64,000 bases of DNA from Lysobacterales bacterium PRO7. Its GTDB lineage: Bacteria > Pseudomonadota > Gammaproteobacteria > Xanthomonadales > Rhodanobacteraceae. The position numbers were made by a program, and so were the translations under genes. Of the stretch, positions 44,636 to 54,730 are shown piece by piece (the stretch's first letter is position 1; each line of letters begins with the position of its first letter). Where the stretch lies: positions 186,001 through 250,000 of the forward strand of contig QWHH01000004.1 in the NCBI GenBank assembly GCA_021404785.1, given 5' to 3'. Below the pieces are notes generated by a model. That model was not told the origin of the DNA, searched no databases, and saw nothing but the letters and a program-made list of their open reading frames with translations.

Positions 44636-45183
44636 CAGGAAAACTTCGCCAGTTCGGATTCCGCCTTGCCGTGCGCGGCCAGCAGCAGATCACAGACCTC
44701 GCGCACCGCGCCTTCGCCGCCGCGCGCCTGCGTGCGCCAGCGCGCGCGTTCGCGCACCCACGTGTGCGCATTGGCCACGGCGATGGAGAGCCCGACGCGC
44801 TGCATGATCGCGAGATCCGGCAGGTCATCGCCGCAATAGCAGCATTGTTCCGGCATGAGCTTGAGCGCGTGGATCAGCTGTTCGTAGCAGGCGAGCTTGT
44901 CTTCCTGACCCTGGTAGACGTGGGCGATGCCCAGTTCCGCGGTGCGCTCGGTGACCATGTGGCTCAGGCGCGCGGTGATGATGCCGACTTCGATGCCGTT
45001 CGCCATCAGGCGCTTGAGTCCCAGTCCGTCGTGGACGTGGAAGGCCTTGGATTCACGGCCATCTTCGCTGTAGTACAGGCGCCCGTCGGTGAGCACGCCG
45101 TCGACATCGAACAAGGCGAGGCGGATCTTCGCGGCGCGTTCGCGGATCTCGGCGGGAAGATCGTCGAAGTGCGAGTGTGGCAT
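44635..45183 (-). CDS. kdsC: 3-deoxy-D-manno-octulosonate 8-phosphate phosphatase KdsC
   Basis: A HAD phosphatase that dephosphorylates Kdo-8-phosphate for the LPS inner core; 182 residues. The nucleophile motif is LALFDVDGVLTDGRLYY; ITARLS is motif II and GDDLPDLAIM the magnesium-binding motif. I prefer the ATG at 45183 (7 bases after the kdsD stop); another ATG at 45207 would overlap kdsD. It runs kdsD-kdsC-lptCAB. Confidence 0.95.
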   Translation of the reverse strand: MPHSHFDDLPAEIRERAAKIRLALFDVDGVLTDGRLYYSEDGRESKAFHVHDGLGLKRLMANGIEVGIITARLSHMVTERTAELGIAHVYQGQEDKLACYEQLIHALKLMPEQCCYCGDDLPDLAIMQRVGLSIAVANAHTWVRERARWRTQARGGEGAVREVCDLLLAAHGKAESELAKFS

Positions 45184-45190
45184 GCGTGGC

Positions 45191-46216
45191 TCAAACGACT
45201 CGCGCACGCAGCAGGTCGTGGATGTTCAGTGCGCCCACCACACGGTTGTCGGCGTCGACCACCAGCAGGGCGTGGATCTTGTGGGCTTCCATCAGGCGCG
45301 CGGCCTCGACCGCGAGCTTGTCGGCGCCGATGGTCTTGGGGTGCGCGGTCATCAGCGCCGTCACCGGCGTCGTGCGCAGATCGACGTTGTGGTTGTCCAC
45401 GGCGCGGCGCAAGTCGCCGTCGGTGAACACGCCGAGCAGACGCGCGTCGGCATCGACGATGGCGGTCATGCCCAGGCCTTTGCGCGTCATTTCCATCAAG
45501 GCCTCGGACAGGCTGGCCGTGGCGGCGATGCTCGGCACCGCGTCGCCTGCGTGCATTACGTCGGCGATATGCAAGAGCAGGCGCCGGCCGAGGCTGCCGG
45601 CCGGGTGCGAGCGCGCGAAGTCCTCGTCGGTGAAGCCGCGCGCCTCGAGCAGGGCGATGGCGAGCGCATCGCCCATCACCAGCGCCGCCGTGGTACTGGC
45701 GGTCGGGGCGAGGTTCAGCGGGCAGGCTTCGGCGGGAACGCTGACATCCAGGTGCACGTCGCCCATCGTGGCAAGCGAGGAGGCGGGGTTGCCGGTCATC
45801 GCCACGAGCGGGATGCCTTGGCGCTTGATCAGCGGCAGGATGGTGAGCAATTCGTCGGTTTCGCCAGAGTTGGAGAGCGCCAGCACCACGTCCTTGTGTG
45901 TGATCATGCCCAGGTCGCCGTGACTGGCCTCGCCCGGATGCACGAAGAACGCCGGCGTGCCGGTCGAGGCCAGTGTCGCGGCAATCTTGCGCGCGATGTG
46001 TCCGGATTTGCCCATGCCAGAAACGACCACGCGGCCCGGGCAATCGAACATCAGTTGGCAGGCACGCAGGAAACTGTCGTCGATGCGCGTGCGCAAGGCT
46101 TCGATGGCACGCGCTTCGATGTCGATCACATGGGTCGCACTGCGCTTGAGTGTGACGGCATCGAGCAGCGGGTTGCTCAGCGGCTGGTCAGCGATGGACT
46201 GCAAGCGGGCATTCAT
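45191..46216 (-). CDS. kdsD: D-arabinose 5-phosphate isomerase KdsD
   Basis: Interconverts ribulose 5-phosphate and arabinose 5-phosphate, the first committed step to Kdo. The 341-residue protein has an SIS domain (VVVSGMGKSGHIARKIAATLASTG, HPGEASHGDLGMI, ALSNSGETDELL) and two C-terminal CBS domains (HIADVMHAGDAVP to the end). The ATG at 46216 suits family length; the frame is open further up without homology. First gene of the Kdo/Lpt operon. Confidence 0.96.
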   Translation of the reverse strand: MNARLQSIADQPLSNPLLDAVTLKRSATHVIDIEARAIEALRTRIDDSFLRACQLMFDCPGRVVVSGMGKSGHIARKIAATLASTGTPAFFVHPGEASHGDLGMITHKDVVLALSNSGETDELLTILPLIKRQGIPLVAMTGNPASSLATMGDVHLDVSVPAEACPLNLAPTASTTAALVMGDALAIALLEARGFTDEDFARSHPAGSLGRRLLLHIADVMHAGDAVPSIAATASLSEALMEMTRKGLGMTAIVDADARLLGVFTDGDLRRAVDNHNVDLRTTPVTALMTAHPKTIGADKLAVEAARLMEAHKIHALLVVDADNRVVGALNIHDLLRARVV

Positions 46217-47912
<1,696 letters not shown>

Positions 47913-47918
47913 CATTCC

Positions 47919-48003
47919 GTCATGCCGGCAGGGAATGCCGGCATCCAGACTGCATGGATGCCATCCGTGGCAACTGGATTCCGGCATTCCCTGCCGGCAT
48001 GAC
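47919..48003. repeat. Dispersed inverted-repeat element, copy 1
   Basis: Two 30-base arms (47919-47948 and 47974-48003) are inverted repeats of each other with 29 of 30 matches; the arms begin GTCATGCCGGCAGGGA and end GGCATCCAG / its complement. The spacer is 25 bases. Each arm also holds ATGCCGGC twice. It fills the convergent gap between murA and the DUF3108 gene. A related copy lies at 60755-60871. GTCATnCCGGC...nATCCAG resembles short dispersed repeats known from many proteobacteria. Confidence 0.85.
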
Positions 48004-48011
48004 AAGTGAAT

Positions 48012-48698
48012 CTACTTTCGCATTTCCATCACGATCACCGAGCCATCATGCTGCGGCTGCTCGACGCGTATCGGCAGCAATCCGCTGGCGTACCAGGATT
48101 TCATCACCTTGCCAGGCGTGTCGGTGCGATCGATTTGCACCGCATCGAATTTTCCCGCGGGAACCTCGATCGGGGCCTTGCCGTGCGTCGAGAATTGCTG
48201 GGTTTCGATGCGGTCGCGCACGGCAACCGGCAGGGTGACCGACGTCGCGCCGTCGGCCAGCGCCAGGCCCAACGCGACCGCCACGGTGCTGCGGTCGATT
48301 GCGCCATCCACGAGCGCGTAGCGAAAATCCTTGCCATTGTCGCGCACGCTGATTTGACCTGCATTCGCGTCGAAATCGACGCTGCGCTTCTTGTGCTTGA
48401 TTGCGGCGTCCTGTTCGTAGTTGTAGTGCAGCCCTTGCAATTTGCCATCGCGCAGCGTGAAGGTGGAGTCCTCGCGCACGTCCAGGCCGAGAAATTTCGC
48501 CATGCCGCTGGTGCCGCGGGTCTGGCTGTGCAAGGTCCAACTGCCATCGGCGTTGGTGGCTAGCGAGTAGGTCGCCGAGCCAATGACTTTACCGTCGCGC
48601 GATACCGCGTATTGCGCCTGTTCGGGTTTCAGCGTCGCGCCGGCAAATGCAGGAGCGGACAGGATGAGCAGACACACGGTGATGAACGGATGGCGCAT
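48012..48698 (-). CDS. DUF3108 periplasmic protein
   Basis: A 228-residue protein with a clear signal peptide (FITVCLLILSAPAFA) and a DUF3108 beta-rich domain: AQYAVSRDGKVIGSATYSL, DDGxL-type repeats, FDAVQIDRTDTPGKVMKSWYASGLLPIRVEQPQ. The family is periplasmic, of unknown function, and commonly encoded beside purN in gammaproteobacteria, as here (51 bases downstream of purN on the same strand). Confidence 0.85.
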   Translation of the reverse strand: MRHPFITVCLLILSAPAFAGATLKPEQAQYAVSRDGKVIGSATYSLATNADGSWTLHSQTRGTSGMAKFLGLDVREDSTFTLRDGKLQGLHYNYEQDAAIKHKKRSVDFDANAGQISVRDNGKDFRYALVDGAIDRSTVAVALGLALADGATSVTLPVAVRDRIETQQFSTHGKAPIEVPAGKFDAVQIDRTDTPGKVMKSWYASGLLPIRVEQPQHDGSVIVMEMRK

Positions 48699-48749
48699 GG
48701 TGGGCTCCGTCGATTGGACTGCGCGAGTGTGATTGCGTTCGCCTGAACG

Positions 48750-49412
48750 CTATCCGACCGCGGGCAGGCTGCCATCGGCTTGCAGGTGCAGCGGTGCAGC
48801 GAGCGGCTTGCCGTCGCATTCGATGCGGTTGCCGCGCAATGCGATGCGTCCGCGCGCGATCGCATCGACGCTCGCGGCAAGCAGACGATGTTCCAGCGGC
48901 AGCAGGCGCGCGGCCAAGGTGTCGGGCGCGTCGCCGCCAAGGACCGGTATCTGCGCCTGCGCGATGACCGGCCCGCCGTCGAGCTGCGCGGTGACGAAAT
49001 GCACGCTCGCGCCGTGCGTTGCGTCGCCCGCGGCGATGGCGCGCTCATGCGTGTGCAAGCCGGGATATTTCGGCAGCAGGGAAGGGTGGATATTGATCAT
49101 GCGGCCGCGCCATTCGTTCACCACTGCCGCGTCGATCACGCGCATGTAGCCGGCGAGCACAATCAAGCCGGGATGGAATTGGGCGGCGCGCGCGAACAGG
49201 GCCCGGTCGAAGGCGGCGCGGTCGGCGAAGTCTCGAGGCGCCAACACGATCGCGTCGATGCCGGCAGCGCGCGCGATGTCGAGTGCGGGCGCAGCGGACT
49301 TGTCCGAAAGCAGCGCGCGAATCCGGATCGGCAATTCGGCGCTTTGTTGCGCGTCGAGCAGGGCGGCAAAGTTGCTGCCGCGGCCGGAGGCGAGAACGAC
49401 AACGTCGAGCAT
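48750..49412 (-). CDS. purN: Phosphoribosylglycinamide formyltransferase PurN
   Basis: Transfers a formyl group from 10-formyl-THF to GAR in purine synthesis; 220 residues. It begins VVVLASGRGSNFAALLDA (nucleotide site), has YMRVIDAAVVNEWRGRMINIHPSLLPKYPGLHTHERAI (catalytic Asn and His in NIHPSLLP) and ASVHFVTAQLDGGPVIAQA (catalytic Asp). The ATG at 49412 follows the purM stop by 7 bases. An upstream in-frame start would intrude into purM and is rejected. Confidence 0.97.
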   Translation of the reverse strand: MLDVVVLASGRGSNFAALLDAQQSAELPIRIRALLSDKSAAPALDIARAAGIDAIVLAPRDFADRAAFDRALFARAAQFHPGLIVLAGYMRVIDAAVVNEWRGRMINIHPSLLPKYPGLHTHERAIAAGDATHGASVHFVTAQLDGGPVIAQAQIPVLGGDAPDTLAARLLPLEHRLLAASVDAIARGRIALRGNRIECDGKPLAAPLHLQADGSLPAVG

Positions 49413-49419
49413 GCGATTG

Positions 49420-50457
49420 TCAGGCGATGTGTACGCGCTCGTCGCCGCGTGCCGGCACGACTTCGCCGATCGTCCACGCCGGCAGACCGAGCTTGGCCAG
49501 CGCGGCAATGCTGGCGGCGGCCGCATCGCGCGGCACGATCAGGGTGTAGCCGATGCCACAGTTGAAGGTGCGCCACATTTCGGCCTTGGCCACGTTGCCC
49601 TCGCGCTGCAGCCAGTCGAACACGGCGGGCAGTTTCCACATCGAGGAATCCAGCGCGATGCCGAGTGCGTCGGGAACGACGCGGATGATGTTTTCGGTCA
49701 GGCCGCCACCGGTGATATGCGCCATGCCGTGCACGGGACGGGATCGCAGAAATTCGAGTACCGGCCTTACATAGATCGTCGTCGGCGCCATCAGCGCATC
49801 AGCGAGTTTCACGCCGCCAAGTTCCAGATCGAAAGGATTTCCGGAGCGCTGCACGATCTTGCGTATCAGCGAATAGCCGTTCGAGTGCGGTCCGCTGGAC
49901 GCAATGCCGACGATGGCGTCGCCGGCGTGGATTTTCGACCCGTCGATCAGTTTCGATTTTTCCACCGCGCCGACGTTGAAGCCGGCAAGGTCGTATTCGC
50001 CGGGCGCGTACATATCCGGCATTTCGGCGGTCTCGCCGCCGATCAGCGCGCAGCCGGCCATTTCGCAGCCTTTCGCAATACCGCCGACCACGGCTACGGT
50101 GGTTTCGACGTCGAGCTTGCCGGTGGCGAAGTAGTCGAGGAAGAACAGCGGTTCCGCCCCCTGCACCAGCACGTCATTGACGCACATGGCGACAAGGTCG
50201 ATGCCGATCGTGTCGTGGCGGTTCAACTGCTGCGCCAGTTTCAATTTGGTGCCGACACCGTCGGTGCCGGAAACGAGCACCGGATCGGCGTAGCGTCCGG
50301 CCAGCTCGAACAGCGCGCCAAAACCGCCGAGGCCAGCCATCACCTCCTTGCGGAACGTGCGCGCAACCAGTGGCTTGATGCGCTCGACGACTTCCTCGCC
50401 GGCATCGATGTCCACGCCCGCGGCGCGGTAGGTCAGTGCTTGTTTCGACGAGGACAT
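49420..50457 (-). CDS. purM: Phosphoribosylformylglycinamidine cyclo-ligase PurM
   Basis: ATP-dependent ring closure of FGAM to AIR; 345 residues, the usual size. It shows [85 protein letters not shown] and [13 protein letters not shown]. Product AIR is the substrate of the PurK/PurE pair at 27958-29608. Divergent from the DUF2066-hda cluster. Confidence 0.98.
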   Translation of the reverse strand: MSSSKQALTYRAAGVDIDAGEEVVERIKPLVARTFRKEVMAGLGGFGALFELAGRYADPVLVSGTDGVGTKLKLAQQLNRHDTIGIDLVAMCVNDVLVQGAEPLFFLDYFATGKLDVETTVAVVGGIAKGCEMAGCALIGGETAEMPDMYAPGEYDLAGFNVGAVEKSKLIDGSKIHAGDAIVGIASSGPHSNGYSLIRKIVQRSGNPFDLELGGVKLADALMAPTTIYVRPVLEFLRSRPVHGMAHITGGGLTENIIRVVPDALGIALDSSMWKLPAVFDWLQREGNVAKAEMWRTFNCGIGYTLIVPRDAAAASIAALAKLGLPAWTIGEVVPARGDERVHIA

Positions 50458-50543
50458 GCGGCAGGGATCGCGTAAAAGTGGTGTGCATGATAGACGTTCG
50501 CGCCGCGATTGGGCAGACTTGACGCTGTCCCCGGGCCCACGCC

Positions 50544-51230
50544 ATGAACCTTCCCCGCACGCTTCGCCGCTTCGCCTTGCTGCTGCCCCTGCTGGCATTG
50601 GCGCAGATCGCGCATGCGCAAAGCCTGTACACCGGCTCGGTGCCGGTCAATTCGCAGTCCGACGCTGAACGCGGCGAAGCGCTCAAGAGCGCACTGGCCC
50701 AGGTCGTGGTCAAGCTGTCAGGCGGCGACAATGCGGTGCTGGCAAGGCCCGGCGTGGCACAGGCTGTGGCCGAGGCCGGAAACTACGTGCAGCAATACCA
50801 GTACACGCAGGATGTCGCGACTGGCGCCGACGGCAAGCCGCAGGTGCGCCTGAGCCTGGTTGCGCAATTCGACCGCAACGCGGTTGACAAGCTTGTCGCG
50901 GGACTCGGCCTGGGCGCCGCGCCGGGCGGTGGCGATGCCAAGGCCGCACAGGCGGCGGCCGACACGCACACGCAATCGTTTCGCATCTGGATCGGCGGCA
51001 TCCATTCGGCGCTGGACTATGCGCGTGCTGTCGGCGCCTTGTCGCGCAATGAGCTGGTGCGCAGCGTGCAGGCCGAACAGGCTCGCGGCGACGGGGCGGA
51101 GTTGCGTCTGGATGTCACCGGACCTTTGCAGCGCCTGCTCGATTCGCTGGCAACTTCGCCGCTGCAGGTGGACAACGCCAAGCCGCCGGTGGAAGGGGTG
51201 GATGCGCTGCTGAGCCTGCGCCCGCAATGA
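50544..51230 (+). CDS. DUF2066 secreted protein
   Basis: A 228-residue protein with a signal peptide cut near AHA-QS, then the DUF2066 start: [33 protein letters not shown] and [13 protein letters not shown]2066 proteins occur between purM and the CDP-alcohol transferase/hda genes in Lysobacterales and related groups; their role is unknown. Many homologues that I recall are longer, so this may be a shorter variant ending after the [26 protein letters not shown] region. Stop is 1 base before the next ATG. Confidence 0.82.
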   Translation: MNLPRTLRRFALLLPLLALAQIAHAQSLYTGSVPVNSQSDAERGEALKSALAQVVVKLSGGDNAVLARPGVAQAVAEAGNYVQQYQYTQDVATGADGKPQVRLSLVAQFDRNAVDKLVAGLGLGAAPGGGDAKAAQAAADTHTQSFRIWIGGIHSALDYARAVGALSRNELVRSVQAEQARGDGAELRLDVTGPLQRLLDSLATSPLQVDNAKPPVEGVDALLSLRPQ

Positions 51231-51231
51231 C

Positions 51232-51813
51232 ATGACCGACGCGACCGCCACGAGTCCCTGGCGCCATCTGCCCAATGCCTTGACGGTATTGCGCATGGCG
51301 CTGGTCGTGCCGCTGGCCTGGATGATCCGCGAGACGCGCTACGACGAAGCCGTGGTCGTCGCTGCCGTGGCCGGATTGACAGATGCACTCGACGGCTTTC
51401 TTGCCAAGCGCTGCGGCTGGCGAAGCTGGCTCGGTGGCGTGCTCGATCCGATCGCCGACAAGTTGATGCTGGTCGCTTGCTTCGTCACCCTCGGCATGGT
51501 TGGCGCGCATCCGGACTGGTTGACCTTGCTGGTGGTCGGTCGTGATGTTGTGATCGTCGCCGGTGCGGTGGCCTGGCACAACCTGATCGGACGCATCCAC
51601 GCCCAACCCACGCGTTTGTCCAAGCTGACGACCGTCGTGCAAATCGTCTATGTGCTTGCGCAGTTGTTGCATCTGAGTCACTGGCTCGATCTGCCAGTGC
51701 CGGTGCTGCAAGGCTTGATCGCGCTTGTCGCGGCGCTGACGGCCATCAGCGGCGTGCAATATGTCCTGATCTGGTCGCGCAAGGCGCTGCATAGCTTGGA
51801 GAAGCGGACATGA
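51232..51813 (+). CDS. CDP-alcohol phosphatidyltransferase
   Basis: A 193-residue inner-membrane enzyme of phospholipid synthesis with about five hydrophobic segments. The CDP-alcohol motif D-x2-D-G-x2-A-R-x8-G-x3-D-x3-D is seen as DALDGFLAKRCGWRSWLGG then VLDPIADK: every aspartate and glycine is kept but the arginine is lysine. The product could be phosphatidylglycerophosphate (PgsA-like) or another CDP-diacylglycerol product; the sequence does not decide, so I give no symbol. It overlaps the AI-2E permease start (ATGA). Confidence 0.88.
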   Translation: MTDATATSPWRHLPNALTVLRMALVVPLAWMIRETRYDEAVVVAAVAGLTDALDGFLAKRCGWRSWLGGVLDPIADKLMLVACFVTLGMVGAHPDWLTLLVVGRDVVIVAGAVAWHNLIGRIHAQPTRLSKLTTVVQIVYVLAQLLHLSHWLDLPVPVLQGLIALVAALTAISGVQYVLIWSRKALHSLEKRT

Positions 51814-52925
51814 CGACCACGTTGCGCTGGCAATTGCTCGCCCTGACCGTGATCGTCGGTGCGGTGTTGTGGCTGCTTGCGCCGGTGCTGACGCCGTTCG
51901 TCATCGCGGCGATGTTTGCCTACCTGTTCGATCCGCTGGTCGAGCGCATGCGCAAGCTGCGTCTGGGACGCGGTGCCGCGACCGGCATCGTGTTCCTGGT
52001 GCTGACGCTGCTGCTGATCCTCGTGCTGCTGTGGCTGGTTCCGTACCTGCAGCATCAAGTTTCCACCCTGATCCGGCGCCTGCCGGATTGGATCGGCTGG
52101 CTGCAGACCGACGCGGTGCCCTGGCTCAACGCCAAGTTTGACATGGAACTGGAAACGCCGGACGTGCAGCAACTCGTCGCCGTCCTTCAGCAGCACTGGA
52201 AAGAAGCCGGCGGACTCGCTGCCGCCGTGCTCGCGCAGGTTTCCAAGTCGGGTTTTGCATTGGTCACGTGGAGCGTGCATGTGTTGATTGTGCCGGTCGC
52301 GTTCTTCTATCTGCTGCGCGACTGGCGCAACATGATCGGACATATCCACGACCTGCTGCCGCGTTCCATTGAGCCGGTCGTCGCGCGCCTGGCGCACGAA
52401 TCCGACGATACGCTCGGCGGCTTCCTGCGCGGCCAGTTGTCGGTGATGATCGTGCTCGGCGTGCTCTACGCGATCGGTCTGTTCGCGATCGGCATCGACG
52501 TCGGTCCGCTGATCGGCATCATCGCCGGCCTGATCAGTTTCGTGCCGTACCTGGGCGCGATCACCGGCGTGCTGATGGGCGCGGTCGCGGCGTTCGTGCA
52601 ATACCACGACTGGGTGCATGTCGCCGGGGTGCTGATCGTATTCGGCGTGGGTCATGTGATTGAAGGCTATGTGCTGGTGCCGCGCCTGGTCGGCGAGAAG
52701 ATCGGCCTGCATCCGCTCGCGGTGATCTTCGCGATCCTTGCCGGTGGCGAACTGTTCGGATTCCTTGGCGTGCTGCTGGCGCTGCCGGTCGCGTCGGTGG
52801 CGATGGTGCTGCTGCGCTATGCGCACGAACGCTACCGCGGCAGCGAGTTGTACGGCAGCGGCCGCGGCCCGGGCATTGTCGTGGTGCCGGCGCGTTCCGA
52901 ACAAAGCGCGCCGCCCAAGCCATGA
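51810..52925 (+). CDS. AI-2E family / PerM-like permease
   Basis: A 371-residue inner-membrane protein of the AI-2E transporter (PF01594) family. About seven to eight hydrophobic segments: VIVGAVLWLLAPVLTPFVIAAMFAYLFDPLV, then later PVAFFYLLRDW, GGFLRGQLSVMIVLGVLYAIGLFAIGID, GLISFVPYLGAITG and VGEKIGLHPLAVIFAILAGGELFGFLGVLLALPVASV. Family members export various small solutes; a role in AI-2 is not implied by the name. Coupled to both neighbours by 4-base overlaps, including the hda start. Confidence 0.92.
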   Translation: MTTTLRWQLLALTVIVGAVLWLLAPVLTPFVIAAMFAYLFDPLVERMRKLRLGRGAATGIVFLVLTLLLILVLLWLVPYLQHQVSTLIRRLPDWIGWLQTDAVPWLNAKFDMELETPDVQQLVAVLQQHWKEAGGLAAAVLAQVSKSGFALVTWSVHVLIVPVAFFYLLRDWRNMIGHIHDLLPRSIEPVVARLAHESDDTLGGFLRGQLSVMIVLGVLYAIGLFAIGIDVGPLIGIIAGLISFVPYLGAITGVLMGAVAAFVQYHDWVHVAGVLIVFGVGHVIEGYVLVPRLVGEKIGLHPLAVIFAILAGGELFGFLGVLLALPVASVAMVLLRYAHERYRGSELYGSGRGPGIVVVPARSEQSAPPKP

Positions 52926-53677
52926 ATGCGCAGTTGCCGTTGCTGCTGCGCTGGCCGGCACAGCAGCGTTTCGAGACGTTTGTGGCTGGCAACAATGGCG
53001 CCGCGCTGGCGCTCTTGCGCGACGCGGCGACGTCGACGGCAGCGCCGTGGGTATTCGCGGCAGGTCCCACCGGCAGCGGCAAGACGCATTTGCTGTTGGC
53101 CGCCTGCGCCACTGCTACGGCCGCCGGGCGTAACGCTCAATACCTGTCGCTGGCGACGTTGGGCGATCGCGGCGAGGCCATCCGGCGCGCATCCATCGCC
53201 CCGGCGGATGCCATTCGGTCACTGGGCGGCAGTGACCTGCTCGCGCTCGACGATGTGCATGCCATTGCCGGCGCCGCCGCCGCCGAGCATGCGTTGTTCG
53301 ATTTGTACAATCGCGCCAAAGTGGAAAAGTCCACGCTGCTGTTTTCCGCGACCGCTGCGCCGGCGCAGATCGCGATCGCCTTGCCGGATCTGGTATCGCG
53401 GCTTTCGGCCTGCGCGCAGGCGCGCTTGACCCCGCTCGACGATGCGGCGCGGCGCAACTGGCTGCGCGGACGGGCAGGCGCGCGCGGGCTGACTCTGGAC
53501 GACAGCGTGCTCGACTGGCTGTTCGCGCATCACGCGCGCGATCTGTCCAGCCTTGCCGATTTGCTCGAACGTCTGGATCGCGCCGCACTGGCCGCGCAGC
53601 GTCGCGTCACGGTGCCGTTTTTGCGTGCTATGCTCGACCGCGACAGCGGAGTCCGAACGCATGAAAATGGATTCTGA
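52922..53677 (+). CDS. hda: DnaA regulatory inactivator Hda
   Basis: A DnaA-related AAA+ protein that, with the DNA-loaded beta clamp, stimulates ATP hydrolysis by DnaA and so limits re-initiation. It is 251 residues. The N-terminus MNAQLPLLLRWP contains a clamp-binding QLPLxL motif; Walker A is GPTGSGKTHLLLA and Walker B LLALDDVHAIAG; sensor elements SATAAPAQI and DLVSRLSACAQARL follow. Normal length. The end overlaps the next small gene by 17 bases. Confidence 0.95.
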   Translation: MNAQLPLLLRWPAQQRFETFVAGNNGAALALLRDAATSTAAPWVFAAGPTGSGKTHLLLAACATATAAGRNAQYLSLATLGDRGEAIRRASIAPADAIRSLGGSDLLALDDVHAIAGAAAAEHALFDLYNRAKVEKSTLLFSATAAPAQIAIALPDLVSRLSACAQARLTPLDDAARRNWLRGRAGARGLTLDDSVLDWLFAHHARDLSSLADLLERLDRAALAAQRRVTVPFLRAMLDRDSGVRTHENGF

Positions 53678-54065
53678 TCCGAGTACCGAGGCGGGATTCA
53701 TCCTGCAATTCGAGCCGCACCCCGGATACCTGTTTGCGGAAGTGACCGGTACGCGCAGCTCCGCCGCGATCACGTTGGCCTACTGGCAGAAAATTGCCGC
53801 CGAATGTGCTCGCACAAACGTGCGCAAGCTCCTTGTCGTCGATCATTTTCGCGGCAATGCCGTGACCAAGGACGAGATGATCCAGTGCGTGCACGCGCTG
53901 CGCGATTCACCGCTGGCGAAACTCCGCATCGCGTTTTACGAACCGGAAGCGGAAAACCTGTCGGTCTTGCAGCACGCCGAACTCGAGGCGCTGGATCTGG
54001 GCATCGATTTCCGCGTGTTTGCCAGCCAGCGCGAGGCCGAAATCTGGTTGCGTCACGGATCCTGA
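53661..54065 (+). CDS. Small STAS/SpoIIAA-like protein, function unknown
   Basis: 134 residues, no signal peptide or membrane helix. The pattern FILQFEPHPGYLFAEVTGTRSSAAITLAYWQKIAAEC, VRKLLVVDHFRGN, LRIAFYEPEAENLSVLQHAELEALDLGIDFRVFASQREAEIWL alternates beta strands and helices like STAS or SpoIIAA-like domains, but I cannot assign a family with certainty. Start ATG at 53661 (or 53667) inside the last codons of hda suggests translational coupling. The 3' end overlaps the convergent murU gene by 13 bases. Confidence 0.7.
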   Translation: MKMDSDPSTEAGFILQFEPHPGYLFAEVTGTRSSAAITLAYWQKIAAECARTNVRKLLVVDHFRGNAVTKDEMIQCVHALRDSPLAKLRIAFYEPEAENLSVLQHAELEALDLGIDFRVFASQREAEIWLRHGS

Positions 54066-54730
54066 TTGGCGCGGCGTAGGCGCGCGTCGAGTTCGGCCAG
54101 CCGCTGCGGTGTGCCGATGTCGTTCCACGTGCCGCGGTAGTGTTCGCCCGTAACTTTCCCCTCGCGCATCGCCGCGCGCAGTAGCGGCACCATGCCGAAT
54201 TTTCCCAGTGAAAATCCGGCCAGCAACTCCGGACGATAAACGCCGATGCCGGCGAAAGTCAGCTGCGGCTCGTCAAGCACAAGTCCGTCGCGCAGCGCAA
54301 AATCTCCTTGTGGATGCTGCGGCGGATTGTCCACGAGCACCAGATGCGCGAGTCCCGTTGGATTTTGCGGCAAGGTGGAAAAATCGAAATCCGTCCAGAT
54401 GTCGCCGTTGACCGCGATGAACGGCTGCTGCCCAAGCAAGGGCAGGGCGCGCAGCATGCCGCCGCCGGTTTCCAGCGCTTCCGCGCCTTCGTACGAATAG
54501 TGGATGCGCAGCTTCCAGCGTGATCCATCTCCGAGCGCGGCCGGGAACCGCCCGGCAAGATGCGAGGTGTTGATCACGACCTCGCGCACGCCCGCGCGCG
54601 AGAGGCTTTCCAGGTGCCATTCGATCAGGCGCTTGCCGCCGGCTTCGAGCAGCGGCTTGGGCGTCGCGTCAGTGAGCGGGCGCATGCGTTCGCCGCGGCC
54701 AGCCGCGAAGATCAGGGCGTGTTCGATCAT
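54053..54730 (-). CDS. murU: N-acetylmuramate alpha-1-phosphate uridylyltransferase MurU
   Basis: A nucleotidyltransferase making UDP-MurNAc from MurNAc-1-phosphate in the cell-wall recycling shortcut known from Pseudomonas, which bypasses MurA and so the fosfomycin target. It is 225 residues with FAAGRGERMRPLTDATPKPLLEAGGKRLIEWHLESL, VNGDIWTDFDF (metal site) and GTWNDIGTPQRL. Coupled to amgK (its start overlaps the amgK stop), which strongly supports the assignment over a sugar-phosphate transferase. Confidence 0.94.
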   Translation of the reverse strand: MIEHALIFAAGRGERMRPLTDATPKPLLEAGGKRLIEWHLESLSRAGVREVVINTSHLAGRFPAALGDGSRWKLRIHYSYEGAEALETGGGMLRALPLLGQQPFIAVNGDIWTDFDFSTLPQNPTGLAHLVLVDNPPQHPQGDFALRDGLVLDEPQLTFAGIGVYRPELLAGFSLGKFGMVPLLRAAMREGKVTGEHYRGTWNDIGTPQRLAELDARLRRANQDP

